This document shows, in pieces, positions 46,132-55,368 of a stretch of DNA of 64,000 nt. The translations under genes and the position numbers were made by a program. The notes beneath the pieces were generated by a model, which saw only the letters and a program-made list of their open reading frames with translations, ran no database searches and had not been told where the DNA came from. The first letter of the stretch is position 1; each line of letters begins with the position of its first letter. The DNA is from Nocardia transvalensis NBRC 15921 (GTDB lineage: Bacteria; Actinomycetota; Actinomycetes; Mycobacteriales; Mycobacteriaceae). The stretch lies in contig NZ_BAGL01000013.1 of the NCBI RefSeq assembly GCF_000308875.1, forward strand, positions 62,001-126,000, read 5' to 3'.

Positions 46132-47424
46132 GTGGATACGCTTCTGGTGGTCGGAGCCGGGCCGAAGGCGATGGCCGTCGCGGCCAAGGCGCGGGTGCTG
46201 CGGGACCTGGGCCTGCCGGCTCCGCGCGTCGTGGTGGTGGAATCGCATACGGTCGGCGGCAATTGGCTGCCCAGCGGCGGCTGGACCGACGGTCAGCACC
46301 GGCTGGGCACCGGCCCGGAGAAGGATGTCGGGTTCCCGTACCACTCGACCTGGGCGCGCGGGCACAACCGCGCGATCGATCAGGCGATGGTCGGCTTCAG
46401 CTGGACCTCGTTCCTGGTCGAGAACGGCACCTACGCGGAATGGGTCGACCGCGGCCGGCCCAGCCCGCAGCATCACGTCTGGGCGAAATACCTGCAGTGG
46501 GTCGCGGCCAAGGCCGAGGTCGAGCTGGTCTCCGGGACCGTGCGGCAGATCCGCGCCGCGGCCGACGGCTGGCTGGTCTCGGTGGCCGACGCCGACGGCG
46601 CGATCACCGAGATCGATACCGACCGGCTGATGATCACCGGCCCGGGTAAGAGCGGCCGGGCGTTGGCCGAGCACCCGAAAGTCCTGAGTATCGCGGACTT
46701 CTGGGATCTCGCCGGTAAGCGCCGGCTGCCCGCCTCCTCGCGGGCGGCGGTCATCGGCGGCGGCGAGACGGCCGGATCGGCGGTGGACGAACTGGTGCAC
46801 CACGACGTGCTGACCGTCTCGGTGATCTCGCCCGCGGCCACCCTTTACACCCGCGGCGAAAGCTATTTCGAGAACGCGCTGTTCAGCGATCCGGCCAAGT
46901 GGCGGGCGCTGAGCCTGCAGGAGCGCCGCGACGTCATCCGGCGCACCGATCGCGGCGTGTTCTCCGTCCGGGTGCAGGAGAACGTACTGGGCGACAACAG
47001 GGTTCATCACCTGCAAGGCCGCGTGGTGCGGGTCGCCGAGCAGGGCGAGGGCGTGGCGCTGACGCTGCGCAACGAGTTACGCCCGGATCAGGTGCACGGA
47101 TTCGATCTGGTGGTCGACGCGACCGGCGGGCAGCCGCTGTGGTTCCTGGATCTGTTCGACGCCGACGCCGCCGATCTGGTCGAGCTGGCGGTCGGCGGTC
47201 CCGTGACGCAGGCGCGGCTGGAGGCGTCCATCGGCCACGATCTGGCGGTCGACGGGCTCGACGCGAAGCTGTATCTGCCCAACCTCGCGGGCCTGGCCCA
47301 GGGGCCGGGTTTCCCGAATCTCAGCTGCCTGGGCGAACTTTCGGATCGGGTGCTCGGCGGTGCGCCGGGGCGGGCCCTGGCGACCGCCGGACGGGTCTCG
47401 GGGGCGCACGATCGGACCCACTGA
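46132..47424 (+). CDS. mbtG: MbtG-like amine N-hydroxylase for siderophore synthesis
   Basis: 430 residues, closely like mycobacterial MbtG throughout. The FAD site is VVGAGPKAMAVAAKA, followed by VGGNWLPSGGWTDGQHRLGT and GPEKDVGFPYHSTWARG. The NADPH site is VIGGGETAGSAV. GESYFENALFSDPAKW and QGPGFPNLSCLGELSDRVLG are also shared. It hydroxylates the side-chain amine of Lys or Orn to make the iron-binding hydroxamate precursor; MbtG uses Lys, but the neighbouring formyltransferase points to Orn or Lys carried as an N-formyl-N-hydroxy residue. GTG 46132 follows GGAGA. IdeR box 1 lies upstream, so iron should repress it. Confidence 0.9.
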   Translation: MDTLLVVGAGPKAMAVAAKARVLRDLGLPAPRVVVVESHTVGGNWLPSGGWTDGQHRLGTGPEKDVGFPYHSTWARGHNRAIDQAMVGFSWTSFLVENGTYAEWVDRGRPSPQHHVWAKYLQWVAAKAEVELVSGTVRQIRAAADGWLVSVADADGAITEIDTDRLMITGPGKSGRALAEHPKVLSIADFWDLAGKRRLPASSRAAVIGGGETAGSAVDELVHHDVLTVSVISPAATLYTRGESYFENALFSDPAKWRALSLQERRDVIRRTDRGVFSVRVQENVLGDNRVHHLQGRVVRVAEQGEGVALTLRNELRPDQVHGFDLVVDATGGQPLWFLDLFDADAADLVELAVGGPVTQARLEASIGHDLAVDGLDAKLYLPNLAGLAQGPGFPNLSCLGELSDRVLGGAPGRALATAGRVSGAHDRTH

Positions 47425-47432
47425 GGGTGTGA

Positions 47433-47451
47433 GTAGGCTAGGCTACCCTTA
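47433..47451. promoter_or_regulatory. IdeR/DtxR iron box 2
   Basis: GTAGGCTAGGCTACCCTTA matches the iron-box consensus at about 15 of 19 positions. It lies in the 51-base gap before the formyltransferase gene, so the second unit of the locus has its own iron-controlled promoter. Confidence 0.75.
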
Positions 47452-47475
47452 GTGGTAGAGAATGAGGTTCGGTTC

Positions 47476-48417
47476 ATGCGTATCGTGTCGTTCGGCTTTC
47501 AGACCTGGGGCCGGAAAACGCTGCAGGCTCTGATCGAGTCGGAGCACGAGGTCGTGCTCGCGGTCACCCACCCCGCGAGCGAGCATGCCTACAAGGGCAT
47601 CTGGTCCGATTCGGTCGAGGAGCTGGCTCGCGAGCACGGCATCCCGGTCCATCTGACCGAGCGGGCCGATGCCGAGACCATCGACCTGGTGAAGCGGGCC
47701 GAGCCCGACGTCATCGTGGTGAACAGCTGGTACACCTGGATGCCGCGGGAGCTGTACGCCATGCCCCCGCACGGCACGCTGAACCTGCACGATTCGCTGC
47801 TGCCGAAGTTCACCGGTTTCTCCCCGGTGCTATGGGCCCTGATCAGCGGCGAGTCCGAGTTCGGGCTCACCGTGCACCGCATGGACGAGCGGCTGGACGC
47901 CGGCGACATCCTGGTGCAGCACTCGCTGCCGATCGGCCCGGACGCGACCGGCACCGAACTGGTCCTGGCCGGGCTGGAGCTGATTCCGGGCGTGCTCGAG
48001 GAGGCGCTGGGCGCGATCGAATCCGGCACCGCCGAGTGGCGCCCGCAGAGCAACTCCGAGCGCACCTACTTCCACAAGCGTTCCGAGCGCGACAGCCGGA
48101 TCGATTGGCACTGGGACGCAGTCGATCTCGAGCGTTTCGTGCGGGCGCTGTCGGAGCCGTATCCGCGGGCGTTCTCCTACTATCGCGGCGAGAAGGTCGA
48201 AATCCTCGCGTCGGCACTGTCGGAGGCCCGGTACGGCGGGACCCCGGGCCGCGTGGTCGTCGTCGAGGGCGGCGGCGTGGTGGTCTGCGGCCCCGACGCC
48301 CATCGCGGGCGCAACCGCGGCCTGCTGATCACCCGGGTGCGTACCAGCGACGGCGTCGAGTACGACGGGGCCCAATTCTTCGCCCGCGGCGGGTATCTGA
48401 CCGATTCACCCGCATGA
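47476..48417 (+). CDS. Formyltransferase for siderophore hydroxamate (FxbA-like)
   Basis: 313 residues of the methionyl-tRNA/GAR formyltransferase superfamily. The folate-binding catalytic region NLHDSLLPKFTGFSPVLWAL and VHRMDERLDAGDIL place the conserved Asn, His and Asp. The C-terminal domain is of Fmt type. As it sits between an amine N-hydroxylase and an NRPS and overlaps the NRPS start by four bases, it should transfer formyl from N10-formyl-tetrahydrofolate to the hydroxylated amine, as FxbA does for exochelin and Rft for rhodochelin. ATG 47476 follows GAGG by eight bases. A housekeeping Fmt would not be in this context. Confidence 0.9.
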   Translation: MRIVSFGFQTWGRKTLQALIESEHEVVLAVTHPASEHAYKGIWSDSVEELAREHGIPVHLTERADAETIDLVKRAEPDVIVVNSWYTWMPRELYAMPPHGTLNLHDSLLPKFTGFSPVLWALISGESEFGLTVHRMDERLDAGDILVQHSLPIGPDATGTELVLAGLELIPGVLEEALGAIESGTAEWRPQSNSERTYFHKRSERDSRIDWHWDAVDLERFVRALSEPYPRAFSYYRGEKVEILASALSEARYGGTPGRVVVVEGGGVVVCGPDAHRGRNRGLLITRVRTSDGVEYDGAQFFARGGYLTDSPA

Positions 48418-51400
48418 CTTCCTTATCGGCGGGGCAGCGCCGCATCTGGTTCCTGCAGACCCGCGATCCCGAGGACACCACGCTCAACAGTTGCGCGGTG
48501 TACCGGCTGCGCGGTCCGGTGGATGCCGGGCGGTTGCGCGCGGCCGTCGACGGGGTGGCGGAACGGCACGAAATCCTCCGCAGTACATACGATTCCGATG
48601 ACGAAGGCGAACCTTTTCGGGTCGTGCGCGAGGGTATCGGTCCGTCGTGGCAGGAACTGGACGTCTCCGAACTGACCGGGTCGAGCCGGGCGCGGCGGCT
48701 GGAGGTGCTGGTGCGCCGGGCCGCCGGGCGGCCGTTCGATCCGACGGCGGAAGCGCCCCTGCGCTGCCTGCTGATCCGTACGGACGTCGAGGAATACATC
48801 TTCGCGCTGGTTATACACGCCATCGGCTGGGACGAGGGTTCTTGGACGGTGTTCTGTGACGAGGTGAGCCACCGATACAACGGCACGGACCTTCCCACGG
48901 CCGCCGCGGCGCAAAACGCGAGCGGGGCAACCGAATCCGGGATCGAGTACTGGCGTCGTACGCTGCGCCCGCTGCCGCAGCCACTCGAGCTGCCGGGACG
49001 CGTCGCCGTACCCGCCGGGTCGGCATCGCAGGCCGCGCGCCGTGTCCGCGAGCTTCCCGGTGATCTGATGGCTCGCGTCGAGGAGTTCGCCCGCGACCGG
49101 GGCACGACACCGTTCACCGTGCTGCTCGCCGCCTACGACGTGTTGCTCCATCGCTACACCGCGGCTACGGATTTCCTTGTCTCCGTACCCGTCTCGGTGC
49201 GCGAAACGGATTCCGAGGGCATCGGATACTTCGGCAACTCGGTGCTGCTGCGGGCAGCCGTACGTCCCGGCGACACCTTCGCCGGATTCACCGACACCGT
49301 CCGCGACGCCGTCACCGGCGCGTTCGCGCATCGGGACATCGGCATCGATCGCGTCGTGCGCGAGGTCAACCCGGAACGGGACGGCGGCCGGGACGGGCTG
49401 GAACAACTGGTGCGCACCGAATTCGGAATACGTTCCGGTGCGGCCCGATTCGCGCTCGACGGCATCGAGTCCACCCTGCTCGAATTCGGCAGCCCTAGTA
49501 CTCGAATCCCGCTGTCACTCACGGTCGTCATGGATGCCTCCGCCGAATCCGCCTCGGCGAGTGCGGGAATGCCGCCTTCTCCCGTCGCCCGCCTGGAGGC
49601 CGAGTACCAGGTCGACCGGGTCGAGTGCGAGATCGTCGAGCAGGTGCTGTCGAACTACGTCCGGCTGCTGGACAGCGCGCTGGCCGAGCCGGGCCGCCTG
49701 ATCGGCGACCTGGACATGTTCGGCGGCCAGGACCGCGCCGGAATCCTGGAGCAATCGCACGGGGAACTGGTCGCCACCGAACCCACCACGCTGGTGGCGT
49801 TGGTCGAGCGCCGGGTCGCGGCCACGCCCACCGCCACGGCGCTCGTCGCCGCGGCCGAGGGCGACCGCGAATACGACTACGACCACCTCGATCGGCGCGC
49901 GAACCGCTTGGCGCACTGGCTCATCCGGCGGGGCATCGGCACGGAGGATGTCGTCGGGCTGCGGCTGGAGACATCCGTCGAGTTCGTGGTGGCGGTCCTG
50001 GCGGTGCTGAAAGCCGGCGCCGCGTACCTGCCGATCGATCCGGCCTACCCCGGCGAACGCATCGACCTGCTCGCCGCCGACGCGCGGCCGGTACTGATGC
50101 TGCGCCGCTCGGGCACCGGCGGTGCGGGCGACGGGGAGGCCGACTTCGACGCCGCGGAACGGGAGGCGGGTGCGCTCGCCGACCACGCACCCACCGACGC
50201 CGACCGGGTCCGCCCGCTGCGGCCCGGCAATCTCGCCTACGTCATCTACACCTCGGGATCGACGGGGACCCCCAAGGGCGTGCCGGTCACGCACGCGGCC
50301 ATCGCCGAACACGTGGAGGGCTTCCGCGCGCAGTGGGGGATGACCGCCCGCGACCGGCTCCTGCAATCGTCCTCGATCAGCTTCGACGCCTCCCTGCTCG
50401 ACCTGTTCGTCACGCTGACTCTCGGTGCGTGCCTGGTGATTCCGAAGCCGGACGCCTTCCGCGACATCCCGTACGTCGCCGATCTGATCTCCCGCTGCGG
50501 AGTCACCGTGCTGCACATGGTGCCGTCGCTGCTGCGCACGTTCCTGATGCTGCCGGAGGTGAAGCAGTGGCGGGCGCTGCGCCACGTCCCGGTCGGCGGC
50601 GAGGCCCTGCACGGCGAGGTGGCGGACCGATTCGCGGGTGTCTTCGACGCCGAGCTGCGCAACCACTACGGGCCCACCGAGGCGGTGGTGTCCGCCACCC
50701 ACCTGACCGTGGAGGGGCCGCAGGGGACCCGGATCGTGCCGATCGGCCACCCCAATCGCAACGTGTACGTCTACCTCCTCGACGAGCGGCTGCACCTCGT
50801 CCCGGCCGGGGTGGTCGGCGAGATCTATCTGGGCGGTGAGCAATTGGCGCGCGGCTACCTCCGGCGGCCGGGCGCCACCGCGAAGCGTTTCGTGGCCGAC
50901 CCGTTCCGCCCGGAACGGCGGCTGTATCGCACCGGCGACCTGGCGCGGCGCAATATCCGCGGCGAACTCGAATTCCTCGGCCGCGCGGACGAACAGGTGA
51001 AGGTGCGCGGCTACCGGATCGAACTCGGCGAGGTGGAGGCGGCCGTCGCGAGCCATCCCGCCGTCGCGCAGTGCGTGGCTACTGCGGTGCCGGACAAGGC
51101 GATCGGCACGGTGCTGGCGGCCTACGTCGTGCCCGCGGGCGACGCCGTCGACATCGACGCGGTCAGGGCCCACGCGGCCATGACCCTGCCGGAATATATG
51201 GTGCCCGCGGCCTTCACGGTGATCGACGAGATCCCGCTCACCGAGCACGGCAAACTCGCCCGCCGCGCACTGCCGCCGCCCGCACCCGTGAGCGTCGAAC
51301 TGTATCGGGAACCGGTGACCGCCACCGAGATCCGGCTCGCCGAGGTGTTCGGGGAGCTGTTCGGCCGGGACCGGGTCGGGGCCGGCGATTCGTTCTTCGA

Positions 51401-51566
51401 CCTCGGTGGGCACTCGCTGCTGGCGGCCCGGCTGCTGGCGCGCGTCCGCGCCGAATTCGGCGTCGAGATCGGGGTCCGGGTGCTGTTCGAGACCCCGACG
51501 GTGACCGGCCTGGCCGCGCTCGTGGAGGCGGCCGCGGCACGCAACACACCCCTGGAGGTCGGCTGA
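48414..51566 (+). CDS. Siderophore NRPS, C-A-PCP, condensation domain lacks catalytic His
   Basis: 1050 residues. The condensation domain (1-430) begins SLSAGQRRIWFLQ, but its HHxxxDG motif reads HAIGWDEGS, so the second His (residue 136) is Ala. The adenylation domain (about 450-955) is complete: YTSGSTGTPKG, NHYGPTEAVVS, YRTGDLARR and the C-terminal EHGKLARRALPP. Pocket residues read by eye are D-A-L-H-P-G-H-V-S. The PCP (about 965-1040) has FFDLGGHSL with the phosphopantetheine Ser. It probably loads the first, formyl-hydroxylated residue; a starter module need not condense, which could explain the lost His. It overlaps the formyltransferase by four bases and the next gene by one. Confidence 0.93.
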   Translation: MTSLSAGQRRIWFLQTRDPEDTTLNSCAVYRLRGPVDAGRLRAAVDGVAERHEILRSTYDSDDEGEPFRVVREGIGPSWQELDVSELTGSSRARRLEVLVRRAAGRPFDPTAEAPLRCLLIRTDVEEYIFALVIHAIGWDEGSWTVFCDEVSHRYNGTDLPTAAAAQNASGATESGIEYWRRTLRPLPQPLELPGRVAVPAGSASQAARRVRELPGDLMARVEEFARDRGTTPFTVLLAAYDVLLHRYTAATDFLVSVPVSVRETDSEGIGYFGNSVLLRAAVRPGDTFAGFTDTVRDAVTGAFAHRDIGIDRVVREVNPERDGGRDGLEQLVRTEFGIRSGAARFALDGIESTLLEFGSPSTRIPLSLTVVMDASAESASASAGMPPSPVARLEAEYQVDRVECEIVEQVLSNYVRLLDSALAEPGRLIGDLDMFGGQDRAGILEQSHGELVATEPTTLVALVERRVAATPTATALVAAAEGDREYDYDHLDRRANRLAHWLIRRGIGTEDVVGLRLETSVEFVVAVLAVLKAGAAYLPIDPAYPGERIDLLAADARPVLMLRRSGTGGAGDGEADFDAAEREAGALADHAPTDADRVRPLRPGNLAYVIYTSGSTGTPKGVPVTHAAIAEHVEGFRAQWGMTARDRLLQSSSISFDASLLDLFVTLTLGACLVIPKPDAFRDIPYVADLISRCGVTVLHMVPSLLRTFLMLPEVKQWRALRHVPVGGEALHGEVADRFAGVFDAELRNHYGPTEAVVSATHLTVEGPQGTRIVPIGHPNRNVYVYLLDERLHLVPAGVVGEIYLGGEQLARGYLRRPGATAKRFVADPFRPERRLYRTGDLARRNIRGELEFLGRADEQVKVRGYRIELGEVEAAVASHPAVAQCVATAVPDKAIGTVLAAYVVPAGDAVDIDAVRAHAAMTLPEYMVPAAFTVIDEIPLTEHGKLARRALPPPAPVSVELYREPVTATEIRLAEVFGELFGRDRVGAGDSFFDLGGHSLLAARLLARVRAEFGVEIGVRVLFETPTVTGLAALVEAAAARNTPLEVG

Positions 51567-52651
51567 TGACGAGCCTGATGCCCGAGATCGACAGTGTGCG
51601 AGCGGAATTCGCGCCAACGATATCGCCGCGGCACCGCGTGGTCGGCGAATGGGCCACCGGCGTCGAACTGTCGGATGTGATCGGAATCGCCGGGCTGGCC
51701 CGGCGCGGCCGCGGGATCCCGATCGTCCGGACGGCCGTCCGTTGCGGGACGGACAGCATCGACTACGGCGAAGTGTTCACCAAGGTGGACACGCCTGGCG
51801 CCGCGGCCGGCCCGGGAATCATCGGCTCCTGCGTGCGACTGCTGGCCGCCCTCGTCGCCTGTGACGGCGGCCCGGTCCGGCTGGGCGCGGGGCGGCGGAT
51901 GAGCGCTGCCGCGGTGGCCGCGGCGGTGGCCGACCGGCGCGCGGTCGCGGCCGAACGTCGCTGCGGCCCGGTCGATCCCGCACTCGGCTCGGCCGACGTC
52001 CGGCTCGTCGTCGCTCCCTGGGGCAGCCCGTACCTGCTGGTCGAACTGCTCGCCGCGCTCGCGGACGGCGCGGCCCTGATCGTCCCCACACCCGCCGAGC
52101 GCGGCGATCCGAACGCGCTGGCGGAGTTGATCGCCACGCGATCGGTCACTCATGTCGTCGCGCCGCCCGGCGCGCTGGCGGGTCTCCCCGAGACGGGACT
52201 GCCGACGGTGCATCGCTGGGACGTCATCGGCACCACCTGCCCGCCCGGCCTCGCCGAGCGGCTGCGTGCCGTATCACCGGGCGCTGTCGCGAGTTTCGGA
52301 TACGGGTTGGCGGACTACGCCGGCGCCGTCGCCCGCGGACCGCTGGACGGCACGGGACGGGTCCGCCCGATTCCCGGCGCCCGCGTCCTGGTGCTCGACG
52401 AATACGGGCGGGCCGTGCCGCCCGGCACGATCGGCGCCGTCTACGCCGGTGGCGCCGCGCTGATCGAACCCGATGGGGCACAGGCCGATTGGAGCCGATT
52501 CATCCCGGACCCCTTCCCGCTGGAAGGTATCGGGAGCGCGCTGTGCCGGACCGGCGAGCGGGCCCGATGGACGCCGGAGGGCTGGCTCGTCTTCGGCGAT
52601 TCCGAACCGCACCGGGTGGGCCGACCAACCTCCGACGAAATATTAGCTTAG
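51566..52651 (+). CDS. Degenerate stand-alone adenylation-domain-like protein
   Basis: 361 residues. The outline of an adenylation N-subdomain can be followed: TDSIDYGEVFTK (A1-like), SCVRLLAALVACDGGPVRLG (A2-like), LLVELLAALADGAALIVPTP with a VTHVVAPPG strand (A4 region), GARVLVLDEYGRAVPPGTIG (A5-A6) and CRTGERARWTPEGWLVFGDS (A7-A8). The P-loop-like SGSTGxPKG and the YGPTE motif are absent, and there is no C-terminal subdomain with the catalytic Lys and no PCP. It should not activate an amino acid. The frame is long and intact and its ATG overlaps the NRPS stop, so it is expressed; a scaffold or MbtH-like helper role is possible. Its stop codon lies inside IdeR box 3. Confidence 0.75.
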   Translation: MTSLMPEIDSVRAEFAPTISPRHRVVGEWATGVELSDVIGIAGLARRGRGIPIVRTAVRCGTDSIDYGEVFTKVDTPGAAAGPGIIGSCVRLLAALVACDGGPVRLGAGRRMSAAAVAAAVADRRAVAAERRCGPVDPALGSADVRLVVAPWGSPYLLVELLAALADGAALIVPTPAERGDPNALAELIATRSVTHVVAPPGALAGLPETGLPTVHRWDVIGTTCPPGLAERLRAVSPGAVASFGYGLADYAGAVARGPLDGTGRVRPIPGARVLVLDEYGRAVPPGTIGAVYAGGAALIEPDGAQADWSRFIPDPFPLEGIGSALCRTGERARWTPEGWLVFGDSEPHRVGRPTSDEILA

Positions 52652-52661
52652 CCTAAGCTAC
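52643..52661. promoter_or_regulatory. IdeR/DtxR iron box 3
   Basis: TTAGCTTAGCCTAAGCTAC is an almost perfect palindrome and a strong iron box. It overlaps the stop codon of the A-like gene (TAG at 52649-52651) and lies 51 bases before the binding-protein gene. Confidence 0.85.
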
Positions 52662-52711
52662 GATTCCGAGGATCCGTGCAGTCGGCGGATCGTGGAGAAG
52701 GAGCTGACGGA

Positions 52712-53719
52712 ATGAACCCTGGTCGAACACTCGCGGGACGGATCTTCGGTACCCGCGCGCGGGCCACGACGCGTCGGATGGGTCTGGCCGCACTGGCCCT
52801 GGGGCTCGTGCTGAGCGCGGCCGCCTGCGGATCCGGTGACGGCGACTCCGCGTCGTCCGGCGCGGTGACCATCAAACACACCATGGGCGAGGCCACCATC
52901 GAGGGCACGCCGCAACGAGTGGTCGCGATCGGCCCGCAGTGGCTGGATGCCGCTGTGGCGCTGGGGGTCACGCCGGTCGGCTACCTGGTCCCGGGCGCGG
53001 CTCCCGGTCAGACCGTGCCGTGGCTGCCGCAGTCGCTGGCGCAGCAGTCGAAAGCGCTGACGGCGGGCGGCGACCTCGCCGAGCAGATCGCGGCGCTGAA
53101 TCCGGATCTCATCGTGGCCCCCGGCTACATGATGGACAAGGCGATGTACGACAAGCTGTCCAAGCTCGCGCCCACGATCGGGCCGCTGACCAGCGCGCAG
53201 ATCGATCCCTGGGAGGACCAGACCACCGCGCTCGGCAAGGCCCTGCACAAGGAGCCCGAGGCCGAGAAGGTCGTCGCCGACGTGCACGGCAAGATCGACG
53301 CCGTCGCCGCGAAGCATCCGGGCCTGACAGGTAAGACCTTCCTGACCTGCATGCTGACCACCCCGACCCAGCTGATGGTGCTCGCCGATCCCAAGGACGG
53401 TTCGGCCCAGCTGTTCACCCGGCTCGGGATGACCATGCCGGAGAAGCTGGTCGCCGAGGCGCCGACCGGCGGCCGGCTGTCCCTGTCGCCGGAACGGCTC
53501 GGCGATCTGACCGCCGACATGCTCGTGTGCGGCGCGGCGCCCGGCCTGGAGGCGAAGTTCAAGCAGCTGCCCGGTTACTCCGACCTGCCGTCGGTGCGTC
53601 AGGGCGGGATCGCCTTCGTCGACATGATCGGCATCAACGCCATCAACGTGCCGACCGCGCTGTCGCTGCCGTACGTGCTCGACAAGCTGGAACCGACGTT
53701 CGCGAACGTCGGGAAGTGA
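52712..53719 (+). CDS. Ferric-siderophore-binding lipoprotein (FecB/FepB type)
   Basis: 335 residues. The N terminus has Arg pairs, a hydrophobic core and the lipobox LSAAAC-GSG, so the mature protein is lipid-anchored at the outer face of the membrane. The rest is a type III substrate-binding protein: EGTPQRVVAIGPQWLDAAVAL, LNPDLIVAPGYMMDKAMYDK and VRQGGIAFVDM. It should capture the ferric siderophore. The usual FecCD-type permease is not adjacent; only the half-transporters at 60037-63629 are. ATG 52712 follows AAGGAG. It is the first gene after IdeR box 3 and is followed after 11 bases by the C-PCP gene. Confidence 0.9.
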   Translation: MNPGRTLAGRIFGTRARATTRRMGLAALALGLVLSAAACGSGDGDSASSGAVTIKHTMGEATIEGTPQRVVAIGPQWLDAAVALGVTPVGYLVPGAAPGQTVPWLPQSLAQQSKALTAGGDLAEQIAALNPDLIVAPGYMMDKAMYDKLSKLAPTIGPLTSAQIDPWEDQTTALGKALHKEPEAEKVVADVHGKIDAVAAKHPGLTGKTFLTCMLTTPTQLMVLADPKDGSAQLFTRLGMTMPEKLVAEAPTGGRLSLSPERLGDLTADMLVCGAAPGLEAKFKQLPGYSDLPSVRQGGIAFVDMIGINAINVPTALSLPYVLDKLEPTFANVGK

Positions 53720-53730
53720 GAGGGACCGCC

Positions 53731-55368
53731 ATGCCCGATACGCCATCCCGGTCCGCCGACCGCGGTATCCCGCTGACGCTGGCCCAGCAGGCCGCGTTGC
53801 TGCCGGAGCGCATGCGCCGCACACCGGTCGCGAATCTGTCCGTGGCGCTGGAGGTTTCGCCCGGCCTGGACGCCGAGGCGCTGGATCGCGCCGCGGTCGC
53901 GGTGATCGAGCGGCACGAGATCCTGCGCACCGTCTACCCCGACGATCGCCGGATTCCGTACCAGCGGGTGGTTCCCGCGCCCGAGTCGGTGGTGGAGGTG
54001 GTCGAGACGGACGAGGCTCGCCTCGATGCCGAGCTGGCCGCCGATGCGGGGCGCCAATTCGATTTGCTGACCGAGTTGCCGGTGCGAATCCGGTTGTACC
54101 GCTTACCGGGTCGCGACGTGCTGTCGATCGTCGCGCATCCGGTGGCCGCCGACGACCGGTCGCTCGAGCTGCTGGTCGCGGCGCTGTTCGAGGCGTACGA
54201 CGGTGCGCCCGTGGCGGCGACCGCCCAGTACCGGACCTTCGCGCTGGCACAGCTGAAGACGCTGGCGGGCAATGCCGCCGGTGACGCGGGCCTGAACTAC
54301 TGGCTGGAGCGGCTCGCGGAGCTGCCCGAGCGGGCGGATCTCACGGATGCGGAGCCCGGTGAGTCGGTCGCGCGCCGGGTGTTCCGGGTATCCGGGGTCG
54401 TCACCGAGGCCGACGCGGTTGCACTGGTGGCGCATGTGCTGAGCGCGGCCGGAATGGGCGATGACATCGCCGTGGGTGTCGCCGATTCCGATCGGGGCGC
54501 CGACGGGGCCGATACGGCCCTGGGCAACTTCGCCAATCACCTTGTGCTGCGGATCGATACGGCCGGTGGACGTCCGCCGCGGCAGCTCGTCGCGGACGCG
54601 GCGGCGCTGGTGGACGAGGCGCGGGCGCATACCGGGACCCGCATCGAGCGGATCACCCACCAGATGCGCGGTGTGGCCGCGGTATCCAGCGGCTCGCTGT
54701 TCCAGGCGCTGGTCACAGTGCGGCCGGGCGCGCTCGCGCCCGCGGTGTCGGGGCTGAGCGTGCGGGAACTCTCGCGCCGCACGGCCCGCCCGCACGGCGT
54801 CGACCTCGTGGTGGACGTCGTCACCGAGGACGAGGGCGCGACGATCACCCTCGAATTCGCGCCCGCACTGGCCGCGCACCCCGAAATCGGTAAGTTCGCT
54901 GACCTTCTCGAGCGGACGTATGCGGAGTGGGCCGCCGCGCCCGAGGTTCCGACCGCGCCGGCTGCTCCAGTGCTGTTCAGCCGCGACGAAGTGCCGGAGC
55001 CGGGTGTCACCGGACTGGGCGGTGCCCCGCGCACCGACGCCGAGCGCATGGTCGCGGACGCCATTCGCGAGATTCTCGACCTGGACGAGGACGACGAGGT
55101 CGGGCGCAAGGACACCTTCTTCTCGCTGGGCGGGGACAGCATCGCCGCGTTGCGGCTGGTCACCCTGCTCGGCGAGCGCGGTCACGTCCTGGACGTGCAG
55201 AAGGTCTTCGAGTTCCCGGCCCTGTTCGAACTCGCCGAACAGCTCGAGACCGCCGATCCCGCGGCCGAGTCCGCGGCGGCCCCGGCGCCCGCGGTGGCGC
55301 CGATGGCCGCCTCCGGTCTGGACCCTGCCGCGCTGCAGGCGCTCGGTCGGAAGTTCGCCGGCCGGTGA
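53731..55368 (+). CDS. C-PCP didomain protein with inactive-looking condensation domain
   Basis: 545 residues: a condensation-type domain (1-430) and a carrier domain (about 450-525). The condensation motif HHxxxDG reads HPVAADDRS, with Pro at residue 137 for the catalytic His. The carrier has FFSLGGDSIAALRLV; GGDSI is usual for carriers placed before epimerisation domains. There is no adenylation domain, so the carrier must be loaded in trans or serve as a relay to the NRPS that follows. The C-terminal Ala/Pro linker ends in LDPAALQALGRKFAGR. GTGA overlap with the next gene suggests a split of one original multidomain protein. Confidence 0.85.
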   Translation: MPDTPSRSADRGIPLTLAQQAALLPERMRRTPVANLSVALEVSPGLDAEALDRAAVAVIERHEILRTVYPDDRRIPYQRVVPAPESVVEVVETDEARLDAELAADAGRQFDLLTELPVRIRLYRLPGRDVLSIVAHPVAADDRSLELLVAALFEAYDGAPVAATAQYRTFALAQLKTLAGNAAGDAGLNYWLERLAELPERADLTDAEPGESVARRVFRVSGVVTEADAVALVAHVLSAAGMGDDIAVGVADSDRGADGADTALGNFANHLVLRIDTAGGRPPRQLVADAAALVDEARAHTGTRIERITHQMRGVAAVSSGSLFQALVTVRPGALAPAVSGLSVRELSRRTARPHGVDLVVDVVTEDEGATITLEFAPALAAHPEIGKFADLLERTYAEWAAAPEVPTAPAAPVLFSRDEVPEPGVTGLGGAPRTDAERMVADAIREILDLDEDDEVGRKDTFFSLGGDSIAALRLVTLLGERGHVLDVQKVFEFPALFELAEQLETADPAAESAAAPAPAVAPMAASGLDPAALQALGRKFAGR

